From: Salvia splendens
Taxonomy: Eukaryota > Streptophyta > Magnoliopsida > Lamiales > Lamiaceae
Assembly: GCF_004379255.2 (NCBI RefSeq)
Contig: NC_056036.1
Span: 2,170,001 to 2,234,000, forward strand
DNA length: 64,000 bases
Direction: 5' to 3'
Program-made: the position numbers and the translations under genes
Shown here: positions 54,101 through 64,000 of the stretch, in pieces
How the letters are laid out: each line of letters opens with the position of its first letter
Numbering within the stretch: position 1 is the first letter of the stretch
The notes under the pieces: generated by a model
Told to the model about the DNA's origin: nothing
The model's database searches: none
Seen by the model: the letters and a program-made list of their open reading frames with translations, nothing else

Positions 54101-55288
54101 TCTCTTCAACCAGGTAACAATATCTATTTATTTATTTTTCCTTTCATCTATTTCTTGATTTAATGCTTCTTCATAATTGAAATTGTGATCCCAAATATAA
54201 TCTCAGGGCCAAATATGTGTGGCTGGGACTCGTCTCTTTATTCAAGAAGGAATCTATGATAAATTCGTAGCTAGATTGTTGGAGCTCCTGAAAACATGGG
54301 TTGTTGGTGACCCTTTTGATCCAAATGTTAATCAAGGCCCACAAGTATGGTTTAGAACTTCCATTTTTCGTGATATTTTTCCAAGGGACAGTAAACGCAA
54401 TAGTTCATGGATCATTAATATTATTGTTTTGTGACAGGTTGATAAAAAACAGTTTGAAAGGGTTCTCTCATATATTGAGCTAGGCAAGAAGGAAGGGGCC
54501 ACATTGTTGACCGGCGGCAAGCCCCTCGATCGCAAGGGATACTATATCGAGCCTACTATATTCACCGATGTCACGGTCCGTAGTTATTTTCTATCATCCA
54601 AAGTAAACGCTCTTCTAAATCAATACACTAATTATATGTTTTTGACATGGTAGGATGGTATGACCATAGCTCAAGAAGAAATTTTTGGACCCGTTATGTC
54701 AATCATGAAATTCAAGTAAGTGCGCTTGTACAACTTTCAAGATATTTAAGGGCTCGTTTGGTAAAATATTTATATTTCAGACACTTGAGATAATGACCGT
54801 GATATGACCATTGCCCAAAAAGATAGAATGTCATACTTGTGTGAACTAAAATAAGTTGATTTTCTATGCTGAAACACGAGCTTCAAGGTGGCCGGCTTCG
54901 ACATGTCATAAAAATAACACGAGTCATTAACTTATTAACTTGCTCCGACATAGTTTCGAAACGCCTCCTTACCTTGAAATGATTTTGTTGTCCAAATATA
55001 TATGATAAATGTAGGAGTATGGAAGAGGTCATAAAGAGGGCAAACAGCATAAAATATGGATTGGCAGCTGGGATCATGACAAACAACCTTGACACTGCAA
55101 ACACAGTTTCAAGATCCATCAAAGCTGGTGCAATTTGGATAAATTGCTATTTTGCATTTGACAATGATGCACCACTTGGAGGCTATAAAATGAGTGGATT
55201 TGGGAAGGACATGGGGATGGATGCTCTTCACAAATATCTTCAACTCAAATCTATTGCAACCCCAATATATAACTCTCCATGGCTGTGA
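48111..55288 (+). CDS. ALDH2C4-like: Cytosolic aldehyde dehydrogenase, ALDH2C type (coniferaldehyde/sinapaldehyde)
   Basis: Nine exons: 48111-48216, 49543-49685, 53121-53504, 53705-53794, 53940-54113, 54207-54344, 54438-54575, 54654-54715 and 55015-55288. All have GT-AG borders and consistent phase, giving 502 residues, the family's normal length. Catalytic features are [12 protein letters not shown] (NAD-binding), LELGGKSP (general base Glu) and GQICVAG (nucleophile Cys). There is no mitochondrial presequence, which separates it from ALDH2B. ALDH2C enzymes oxidise coniferaldehyde and sinapaldehyde to ferulic and sinapic acid, and that specificity is inferred from family. LYSLGK replaces the more usual LYSWGK. 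Intron 2 (49686-53120) is inflated by nested transposons. AATAAA at 55413-55418 is a likely poly(A) signal. Confidence 0.92.
49850..50560. mobile_element. 711-bp hAT-type MITE nested in the Harbinger element
   Basis: Starts TAGGGATGTCAAT and ends ATTGACATCCCTA. The exact 8-bp duplication TAAATAGC flanks it (49842-49849, 50561-50568). It belongs to the family of 33751-34491, in the opposite orientation. The insertion came after the Harbinger element. Confidence 0.9.
50755..52172 (-). pseudogene. Harbinger ORF1-type protein with Myb/SANT-like domain, one frameshift
   Basis: The reading frame from 52172 starts [10 protein letters not shown] and has a Pro/Gly/Met-rich N terminus with four 10-residue repeats ([10 protein letters not shown] type). 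It shifts by one base at a G7 run (coding strand, about 51685-51691) into the frame that ends at 50755. The second part has the Myb/SANT-like domain typical of PIF/Harbinger ORF1 ([16 protein letters not shown], then [15 protein letters not shown]). A C-terminal domain follows, and the protein ends in Gly/Asp repeats. ORF1 proteins bind element DNA and assist the transposase, which is absent here. The shift may be a homopolymer miscall. Confidence 0.75.
52513..52702. mobile_element. Stowaway-like MITE in ALDH intron 2
   Basis: CTCTATCCATTCCATAATAGATG at the left and ACTATGGGACGGAGGGAG at the right are imperfect inverted repeats with TA flanks (52511-52512, 52703-52704). It begins only 10 bp after the Harbinger element ends. 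Confidence 0.72.
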
Positions 55289-56157
55289 TTTCATTTCATT
55301 TTGGGACATAACACTACTCATGTCTTATGTTGATTTCCACTATTTGCTTTTGTGATCTTGGTGATAAGTATTTGTAATGTAGTGTCTTTTTTTTGGTGTT
55401 GTTTGTATGTGGAATAAAATTGGCATGTTTTAAATATTATGTTTCTTGGCAATTCTTTTTGTGACTTTCTTGGATGAGATTGTGGACTAATATTTTTCGC
55501 CACATATAGACGATAAAATATATAATGTGTATAGTCTCTAAAATAAAAAAAATATTAAAAGTTTTGTGTATTTACAAGCAATGACCCATAATCCTAATTA
55601 AATTTGACGAATTGGTCGAATTTGTGAGTAATTACAATCCCAAAAAAGAAAAGGATGAGATATCATGTTGTTAACATTTGAATGTGATGCTGTAATTGCA
55701 ATTTTGTGTGATTTCAAAGACAATTTATCCATAAAAGTTTAATTGAAATTGCAACATATTCAAAGTTTGAGATTTAAATTTGCGCAAGGCTTCAAAACTA
55801 GAAGGATAGTGAGATGAGTATTGATAGGATGAGTTTACAATTTTTGTGAAAATCTAATGCAATCGTCGCCACTCTAAATCTTGGCCTTAGCCTACAACAA
55901 TACACCATGCTATCACAATCGACGTATACCTTTTATATTACGGAGCAACAATAACAAAACTCACAACTCGTGAGTATGACTTTTCACATTCATTGGTATG
56001 CAGCAACCTAACGCTACATTCATTAGCATCTTCATCCCAAAATTCTCATGTATATATTATGCATTATTGAATCTAATGGCATGTATCTATCCATGTTGAA
56101 TACAAAAAAAATACTCCTATAACTATAAAAAACCTTAAAACAATATATTCGAGTGCA
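55289..56157. other. Intergenic between ALDH and LARP6 genes
   Basis: ALDH 3' UTR with AATAAA at 55413-55418, then AT-rich spacer and the LARP6 promoter. No further gene or complete repeat was recognised. Confidence 0.6.
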
Positions 56158-56164
56158 TATAAAA
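56158..56164 (+). promoter_or_regulatory. TATA box of the LARP6 gene
   Basis: TATAAAA lies 185 bp upstream of the ATG at 56343, implying a leader of about 150 bases that is CT-rich. Confidence 0.6.
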
Positions 56165-56342
56165 AGCCCCCATTCCCAAAAACCCGAAACTTACTGCGAT
56201 TTGTCTTTCTCCTTCACTTCAGTCTACTCCATTTCTCGCTGATTTCCCTCTCTTTCTCTATCGATATAATAATCCAATTCAATTCAGTTGATCTGCAGAT
56301 CATCCAACTACTTCGACGATTCAATACTTCAATTCCGCATTG

Positions 56343-59300
56343 ATGGATCAGGAGCAGGCTTCTGAAGCCCTAAATTCACCTTCCCCTGCAATCGGCAAAA
56401 AGCTCAACGCCAAGGCTCCTGAATTCGTGCCCCGCGCCTCCTCCGCTGCCTCCACCGCCGCCCAGCCTCCGCCGCCGACGCTGCTTCATCCTATATACGC
56501 GAGGCCGCCGTCTTTTGTAGCGCCTCTGCCACCGCCCTACTACGGATACGAGGCCTTTTACCAGCAAGATGCGGCGCCGTTCTATGCGTATAATGCGAAT
56601 CAAGGCGGTCGGGGCGAGGATCCGGCTGATGGAAACGCCGGTGGCTCTACGGCATCGAAGAATGGATTGTCCGATGCACATCAGAAAGTAGTCAATCAGG
56701 TTAGGTTTTATTTGCGGTTATCGAATTTGAATGTTCGTTGTAATTGCTGTTTAATTGTTTTTCAAGTTGCTGAGTTTGTTTCAATATTGTGTACTGAGTT
56801 CTGTATGTATAGTGGTATTCATATTGTAGTGAATTCTCTATTTGTGATTCTAAAGAAAGAAATAGAAGAAAAAATGACACGATATCGAAGATAGAAGTTG
56901 GTAATCGCTGCAGAAGTTTGACAGACATGTCTTAATGTGTATATATAGTATTCTGCTATTGTTTTTCCCTACATTTAGTATCTACATTAAAAAAATAATC
57001 AGTTGTCAAATGTTTGTTTTCTATAAATAAAAGTCAACATCTCCAACTATTTGTTTGCTGCAGGTTGAGTTCTATTTCAGTGATATCAATTTGGCAACAA
57101 CTGATCAGTTATTTAGGTTCATGAGCAATGATCCCGAAGGATACGGTGAGGGAATTCTTGCCATTGTTTATTTTATTGAATTATCTCAAACTTGGTGTCT
57201 TGCAATATCCAGCTATTTTTCAGCTCTTCTTCCTCATGTATAACTATTTGTGTTCTGGAACTAGGATGTTGGTGGTGTTTCATTAATTTTGTTTTTGGTT
57301 AGGCATTCCTGTAAAGCCTGTATACTGATAGGATAGAAGTAGGTAATATAGGAGTCAAAGCATTCTTATCCAATCTAATGAGATCTTGTAGTGAAGCAGA
57401 GACTCTGGTACGGCTAATCATTGCTACCGAATCAGTGATCCCTCTTTTTTTGTCTCTAACTAAAAAGAGATGTAGAAGCTTTGTTGGTGAGGCTGTTCTT
57501 AAACTTACCTCCTAACCATTTTGTGTTAACATACCGTGATAAGGAATTTTTGGGTTTTGTTCATACCCTCCCATTGCTGGGAGTTACTTCTATTTTCTAA
57601 TTTCTGGTGTTTGATTTGAAAGTAAATTCAGATGGTTGTATGATGGCTCTGCTTTTACCAACTGTTGGTTCCAAAATTTTATTTCATTATTACTACCTTT
57701 TACTGACTGTTAATCCAATATCATGTCATGCAGTGCCACTTTCTGTTGTTGCATCATTCAAGAAGGTAAAAAGTGCCATTACCGACATTACGCAGCTTGC
57801 TAGTATCCTGCAGAGCTCAAGTAAACTGGTATTTTTGCAATCACCGAGTCCCCGATCCCCCCAACTATCCTGTAGTATTCACTATTCTGCAAGTTTTGAC
57901 GACATTACTGAGTTCCATTTTGTTGTCATTTCTTTTTTCGCCTCCAGTTAGTAAGTGAAGATGGCAACAATGTTAAACGGAAGCATCCATTAACTGAATC
58001 AGATATGGAAGAGCTGCAAGTAGGTGTTATACTCATATTTTGTATTTGTCCTGTGTTACGCTTGCAATAGAATCCTAGTTTAATACTGCAAAATTTTGAC
58101 ATATATTAGGTTCTGTTATGATTATTTGAGGTTTTACATTTTTTCCCTCATTGAGTTAATGTAATTTCCTTGTTCTGGTATCATCCTCAATCACATTGCT
58201 TTTTGTCTGTAGTCTCGTATAGTCGTTGCTGAAAACTTACCTGAGGATCATTCCCACCAGAAGCTCATGAAAATTTTCTCTTCTGTAGGAAGGTACATGG
58301 TTCCCCTTTTTTTGCACAACTAATACAATTTACAAAAAGAATATGATTAGATTGAGTTGCACTCCTGTGTCTTATGCACACCTTTTAATGATATTAACAG
58401 CGTTAAGTCGATTCGTACCTGTGCGCCTCAGAATTTAAATGGAAAAACAGGAAAAGGTGACAGAGCACACTTTGCTGGCAAGGTATTCATTTAGTAATAA
58501 TTTCATTTCATGTTTCATGGGGCTTAGATATTTGAATATGCAAAGGACATGATATTCTGCACATTTTATAGGTAGTTAATAACATGAATATAGTAATATA
58601 CTATAGTAAATTATTGCATTTGAAATGGGTTTTTGTAAAACTCATAATATCAAATAAGTTACCACGGTATCCTATTAAAGAATATACATATATGTAGATG
58701 TTGGTATTCTATAACTTATTCCCATACTTGAAGTTCCAATTTTTCCTAACCTCTACATTTGATACTTCCATGTAGTTTCATGCTTTTGTGGAGTATGATT
58801 CTGTTGAATTTGCTGAGAAAGCGGTATGACATTCTGAATCCCGTAAAATATGTAAACTCCTGTCTAGCTTTTAGGACATTGGCTTCTGAACAGCTGAAAA
58901 TCTTCCTGGCTCTGTGCGCAGGTCACTGAACTGCAAGATGAGAGCAACTGGAGGAATGGACTGAAAGTTCGTTTGCTGCTTAATATTCCTGTATGTATCT
59001 GTCTTGTTTATCTATATAAACAATATTTTACTGAAGATTGAAAAGAACTAATCCATTCAAATATAAATTCCCCTCAAATGCCATATTTTTATTGCTAGTT
59101 TTTCTGTGGGACGGATTAACATCTTTAAACGTAGTATCGATGACATGCTACATTTATCGTAGAATTTGGTTATGGTAGATTCCCTCCCCCATGTTTGCTC
59201 TTTCTTTCCTTTTTCTCACATGGTTTAATATTCGTGGTTTTGAATTTTTTTATTATCATCCATTGCTGTTGGTTGTATATTGGCATGCATTATAGTTTTG

Positions 59301-60021
59301 TATGCTTATTCTTAAGATCTACAGGTGAAATCTACGCAAGCACGAACAAAGAAAGCTGTTCATGAGGGTCAGCCTTCTGGTAAGAAAGACGAGGCTACTG
59401 TTAGGGAGATGCAGGCTTTGAAGGAGAATCACTTGGAAGAGTCGTTGCAGAACTGTGCTGCACAAAGTAACGAACTTCAGGTAAGGCTCCCGATTTAATA
59501 GACACCAACTTTTTCTGTTTCAACTCAAGAATTAGGAATTGATTAATTATATACTTCTGTTGTTTTTTCAATTTCAATAGTTCTCAAATTCTATCAGGTG
59601 GTCAAGTTTGTGATGTGTTTGTCTCCTTTATCTGCTTCAAAAAATTACTAATTACTAATGGGGTTTAATTAGGATGGATGCACCGTGCATCCGAATGCAC
59701 ACGAGTTTTTTCCTTACAAATAACAGTAGTATCTTGTGTGTACAGTTTGAGGATTACACAAAAGGCAATGGACTGAAGAAGGGACGCAATACTGGGAGTT
59801 GCGGTGGAAATGGTGGTGGGAGAGGCCGAGGAAAAGGAAAGGGACAGGGGCAGGGACGTGGACGCCATCAGCACACGGCTAATGGAGGAGGAGGTGCTTT
59901 GGGATCCACGTCGTTGGATGTCCCAGTGTCGAACAACTCATCCAAGACATCCCCAGTTCCTCGCATGCCAGATGGCACCAAGGGATTCTCTATGGGGCGA
60001 GGGAAGCCGTTAGCCATATAA
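56343..60021 (+). CDS. LARP6-like: La-related protein 6 (LARP6 b/c type) with PAM2 motif
   Basis: Ten exons join in phase: 56343-56699, 57064-57145, 57734-57828, 57948-58019, 58213-58292, 58401-58482, 58776-58823, 58922-58990, 59325-59480 and 59746-60021, giving 438 residues. Near the N terminus KKLNAKAPEFVP is a PAM2 motif, which binds poly(A)-binding protein. The La motif starts at exon 2 (VEFYFSDINLATTDQ) and an RRM follows (RIVVAENLPEDHS, HAFVEYDSVEFAEKA). The C terminus has an RG/GQ-rich tract (GRGRGKGKGQGQGRGR) and ends in the short MPDGTKGFSMGRGK motif seen in plant LARP6. Plant LARP6 b/c act in mRNA translation and storage, notably in pollen. That is family knowledge. The start is ATG 56343. 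The upstream in-frame TTG is not used. Confidence 0.93.
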
Positions 60022-60567
60022 ACACGAGCAGGTATGGGAGTATCCATCCTCGGCTTAACGGGTAGTCTGCCGATTTGTGAATCAGGCTATGCTTTGTAAC
60101 AGAGTGATATGATTGTTGGACTTGAAAGAAAGCTATAGTAGTAGCATTGGTGTTTCCCTAATCAGTTTTGGAAGCCCCCTTCGCTGTAGATATTCAAATG
60201 TTCCATCTTCATCCAGATATTATTATACCCATGTGATATGAATGAGAGCAAGAAAGAAAAGCCAAGAATTACTTATTTTCTCTCTCTATCTCTCTCTTCT
60301 CTCTCTCACACACACACATCTGTTTCAAGGGAAGAATATTGGTTGCATTTTGCTGGATTAAGATAGTTGTACATTAAATCCAGTGCCGTTTTTAAATGGA
60401 GGAATTTTTGTTTTTCAGAGTAGGAGCTTTTTGTTAGTATTAGACAATGGCTTTTCTCAAACTAGTAGCAGTTTAATGGAGATTACAAATAGTATTCCAA
60501 ATTCAGAAATGCTCAAATGTTTTAAAACACAATGGCATGAAGATTTTTGAGTTTTATCAAAGTAGAT
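60022..60567. other. Convergent 3' region with CT/CA microsatellites
   Basis: It separates LARP6 (plus) from the nucleosidase relic (minus). A compound (CT)n/(CA)n microsatellite lies at about 60280-60320. No gene is supported. Confidence 0.6.
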
Positions 60568-63042
60568 CTACGAATTCATGAGCCTCTCCATCACCAGTTT
60601 CACCACCGCAGGGCCATTCACAGTAACTGCAACTTTGACTGTGGGCTTATCGGACCATTCTGTAACTTCCTCAAACCTTGTTACGATGAAACGTTAAAAT
60701 GTCAGCACGTGATCGCCATCGGAACAGATATCACAAAAAATGCAATGATAAGATTTATTATTGTCACCAGAATTTGAGGATCTATCAACAAGAGTCACTT
60801 TTGAAGGAAGAAGTTCTACCTTTTTTGCTTGTTATAGAACAATGTTAGACCCCTTGTAATGCCCACTGTTTGGACACGAACAGCACCTTCCACATAAGTT
60901 ATCAACGAAGGATCAACAGCATATGCATCGTGATGATATCCGAAGAATACGTCCAGAATCTTGCACATATACTGGGCAAACTTTCCACTTGATTCTGCTA
61001 GCTTATCTCGATCAGCATCTGAAAAAGGAAAGTGAAGACAATTTTTCCGGATTAGAAGACGCACAGTTTACAGGCGATGTTGTAATAATGCCTACATGTC
61101 TCTGAAACAAGTTTGTTCTTCAAAAGGTACTTCTATCGAAAAACATAATACACAGAACATATTTATAACCGAATCAAGCTTCAGCTCATAATTTAAAATT
61201 TCAACGAGTTTCCAAAGGATTTTGAATGTTTAAGAGTTTAGTTCAATGGTATAACAGGTCTCAGACATGGATTTGATTGTGACAGGTTTACTGAGTATGA
61301 CAGGATTACCAGTTAAAACAACTTGATGAGTGACATTTATCCCTATAGCGAGAATATCAGCTCCACTGGTGAATACAATATCCGCTGCATCAGGATCTCC
61401 GAAAATCTAGTCAAGCATACCAAAAGTGAACATAAGAAAGTTGAGGAAAAAAAGAAGTCTTATTTGAAAAACACATTAAAATTGTTCATCGATTTACATT
61501 TGCTTCGGCTGCTGGATTCACGTTTCCATTTACTGAAAATGCACCACCAAGAAGGATAATTTGTTGAACACTTATAACAAAGTCAGGATCTGATTCTATG
61601 GCCTGCATGAACCAATAGATCTCAGAGAAAAGACAAGAACAAACGGCCGAAGAAGCAATGCCAGATCCTAACCAGTGCAATATTTGTCAGAGGACCCAGT
61701 GCCACCACTGTGACCTTTCCGGGGTGAAGATTTACTTGCTCGGTAAGAAATTCTACAGCAGACTGCTCAATTTGTGCCCCTTCTGGTGGAGGAAAGTTTT
61801 GATTTCCCAATCCATCGGTACCATGCACAAAATCAGCAATCCGAAGTTTTGTACCTTTCTTTACATGAAATGAGTTTTAAACTCAATGATTCACATCGCA
61901 TTTCATTACAAAAGAAATTCAAGAAAGCAAACCAAAAAAAAAAGAAGGTGACATATTAGGATTTGACACAAACCAATGACAATAATCAGGTAAATATGCA
62001 CCGAGTTCATTACTTCCATAGAAAAGGAGGAGAGGGATTAGAACTTCATCACTCATTAGCCTGATACTTATCAGATTTGGTTCCTTTATTTATTGTTCAC
62101 TCGGAAGAGTAGAAACATGACAGTCATGGCTTCATGGATCAGCACAATTTCATGTAAGACATCAACCATGTGGTTATTAGAAATCAAATCTACGGCATGA
62201 ACCTTTTAAGAACATAAATAAAGAATTGAGTAAGAAATAACAACCACATTCATAAGCATAATTTATGTATTATGGAAAAATAACAGATATCGGATTGGTA
62301 ATGAAATGGAAGACTAATATTTATACAAGCACACGATCTCTAATTAAGTAAAAAACAGAAATAATTAGTGGCAAATGGTATGCTAATACATACAATGATG
62401 GTCACATGAGATCCTTCAGCCACAGGAATATCTGTCCTCCCAGCAATCTCCAACTGTACAATAGACTCTCACTTTGAAAAGTAGTACTCGTAATTTCCAG
62501 TATTTATCAAAATACTCAAAACCTCAGCTACTAAATCTGTTTCAGTCAACACCAAAAAGAATCATCATAATTGTGCACATTCAAAATTGCAACTTAACCA
62601 ATATAATAGGCTCATGAATATGGAACTATCAGCTAAATCCAGGTGGAAAACTCTAACTGATCTCAAATTGAACAAAGATACTCCCACATGCGTTGGAGAT
62701 ATCAATTAGTAAGCAAAATTGAAACAGCTATAATCTTTGAACAATCTTCAAATCATACAATTTCTCAAAAACTAAAATTTTGATGGAGAGAGAGGCAACA
62801 ATTCACCAAGTGTAAAGCATTTCTGGTGGCGAGTGCGGTGTAGACATTGCCGTAAATAGTGGTGAGTCCAATCACTTCAACTTCCGGTGATTGCATTGCA
62901 GCGCCACAAATATTGCCATCGCATCATCTGAAAAATTCAATACACAAAATAACACCGGAACTTCCAACAATTCAGTAAAAAATTCCGATCAAATCCCAAT
63001 GCCGGGATCTGTATCGATTATGATCTTCTTGCGTTCCTCCAT
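60568..63042 (-). pseudogene. URH-like: Uridine/ribosylpyrimidine nucleoside hydrolase (URH1-like), damaged
   Basis: Eight exons are recognisable: 63042-62997, 62927-62807, 62453-62394, 61858-61673, 61602-61498, 61406-61310, 61018-60820 and 60676-60568. They carry the IU-nucleoside hydrolase features: DTDPGI plus DDAMA (Ca and ribose binding), VHGTDGLGNQNFPPP, VVALGPLTNIAL, ILLGGAF and VRVQTVGITRG. Intact members cleave uridine and other nucleosides in the cytosol during nucleotide salvage. Lesions: the exon 1 donor reads GG instead of GT (62996-62995). A tandem TGCAA duplication in exon 2 (about 62888-62897) shifts the frame. In exon 7 YHHDAY runs straight into AVDPSL, lacking the loop with the catalytic-site HDP motif, about 15 codons. 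All other borders are normal and the remaining frames are open, so decay is recent. Whether it is transcribed is unknown. Confidence 0.82.
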
Positions 63043-64000
63043 TGATTGAATTCGATAATTTTCAATTTTCCGCTTGAGATTGCGTTTTGAAATTGTAGAT
63101 GTGCGTAGTTTTTTAACTGGAGTAATTAATTTATTAGTTGTTTTGTCCCATTTTGCAAACATAGCTGTCACTGTCAGCAACCGCGTTATTTTTAATCATT
63201 TTATATATTTTAGTGAAATTAGTAAAATAAACCATATTGTATTTTATTGTGTGGAATAAAGAAAGCCATGTTAATCAATTCCATTCATCCCATAAAAATA
63301 TGAACATATGATATGATACGAGAATTAAGATAAAATTAAAAAGTAATGTTAGTGGATAGTGAGAACCCATTATTATTAGTGTTTTAATAAATTATGATAA
63401 CTTTCCATAATGGAAATGCCCATATTACTAAGTTGTGATAGCTTGTTCTGACGTTCCATCCCATTAATTTTCTACTACATATTATAGTTTTTGATTACAC
63501 CTCGTCGATTGTGAGGTGTTGGTCATGATTTTTTTTCTACTACATATTAGGTGGTCTTCGGTTTCCTAGATAAAATAATATCAAGATATAATCTAAGATT
63601 GAGTTATGACATTATTTTAGTCATATGGGGTTAGCTACAACTAATTATCTCATGATTATCCATCTAGAATTGAGTTGTGAGATTGAATCTTATGAATCAA
63701 ACACACTATATGTTCAGGATACAATCTTGCAAACCAAAGACGATACAATCTTGCAAACCAAAGACACTTTCAGAGTTTTCGATTACACCTCGTTGATTGT
63801 GAGGTGCTGGTCATGATTTTTTTCATTTTAGGTAAATGAAGTTTAGGCATATATAGTTGGTATGACATATAGGACTTATGGGCTCTACTAATACTATGAC
63901 ATGTTTTGGGCTCAAGTAGTTCATTTTGGAGTAAACGCTATTTTATGTAAATCTATTTTATTGACATCACTTAATTGAGAATTTGTTTCCTCCACTCCTA
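63043..64000. other. AT-rich end of window with direct repeats
   Basis: No gene is supported. A direct repeat of about 42 bp (GATTACACCTCGTCGATTGTG and its continuation) occurs at 63493-63534 and 63781-63822, 288 bp apart. Each copy has an internal CACCTC/GAGGTG hairpin. A 24-bp tandem pair with ACAATCTTGCAAACCAAAG lies at 63718-63765. Confidence 0.6.

Noticed and set aside
1..64000. tRNA, rRNA or other structured RNA genes
   Set aside because: I looked for tRNA-like arms and rRNA-like blocks while reading and saw none I could support.

Overview
This is plant nuclear DNA. The background is AT-rich, genes carry many GT-AG introns, and there are miniature transposons throughout plus one complete LTR retrotransposon. 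The gene families (GH28 polygalacturonase, PGG-domain ankyrin protein, BAHD acyltransferase, ALDH2C, LARP6, FRA3-type 5-phosphatase) point to a eudicot. An asterid, possibly of the mint order, is a weak impression only. I reconstructed exons by hand from splice sites, reading phase and family knowledge, with no database search.

Layout. 1-12.5 kb holds two same-strand polygalacturonase genes (2406-3981 and 10291-12472) with the same four-exon design, separated by MITE-rich spacer. 17.6-20.1 kb holds a plus-strand ankyrin/PGG membrane protein. It converges on a minus-strand FRA3-like inositol polyphosphate 5-phosphatase (20533-25101) that reads as a decayed pseudogene. 27.2-29.2 kb is a minus-strand BAHD acyltransferase with one homopolymer frameshift. 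32.55-32.85 kb holds a two-exon gene for a small secreted six-cysteine peptide, too short and too interrupted to appear as one open frame. 36997-47850 is a complete Ty3/Gypsy Tat-like element on the minus strand, with 612-bp LTRs, gag-protease, pol with two RNase H domains, and two antisense ORFs of its own. It sits about 160 bp upstream of the TATA box of an intact ALDH2C-type aldehyde dehydrogenase (48111-55288). Intron 2 of that gene carries a PIF/Harbinger element, which itself contains a hAT MITE. 56343-60021 is an intact LARP6-type RNA-binding protein with a PAM2 motif. 60568-63042 is a minus-strand uridine/ribosylpyrimidine nucleosidase gene with several lesions.

How the pieces relate. 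The two polygalacturonases (pectin), the FRA3-like relic (secondary wall) and ALDH2C (ferulate/sinapate) all touch cell-wall chemistry, but nothing here shows that they are co-regulated. The main story is genome dynamics. One retrotransposon is almost new. TEs are nested. Intron-confined tandem duplications have lost all splice sites but the outer pair. Two genes are in decay. A gag/pol junction has a TAG in a leaky-stop context. Several frameshifts lie in G/C homopolymers and could be assembly errors, which should be excluded before calling those genes dead.
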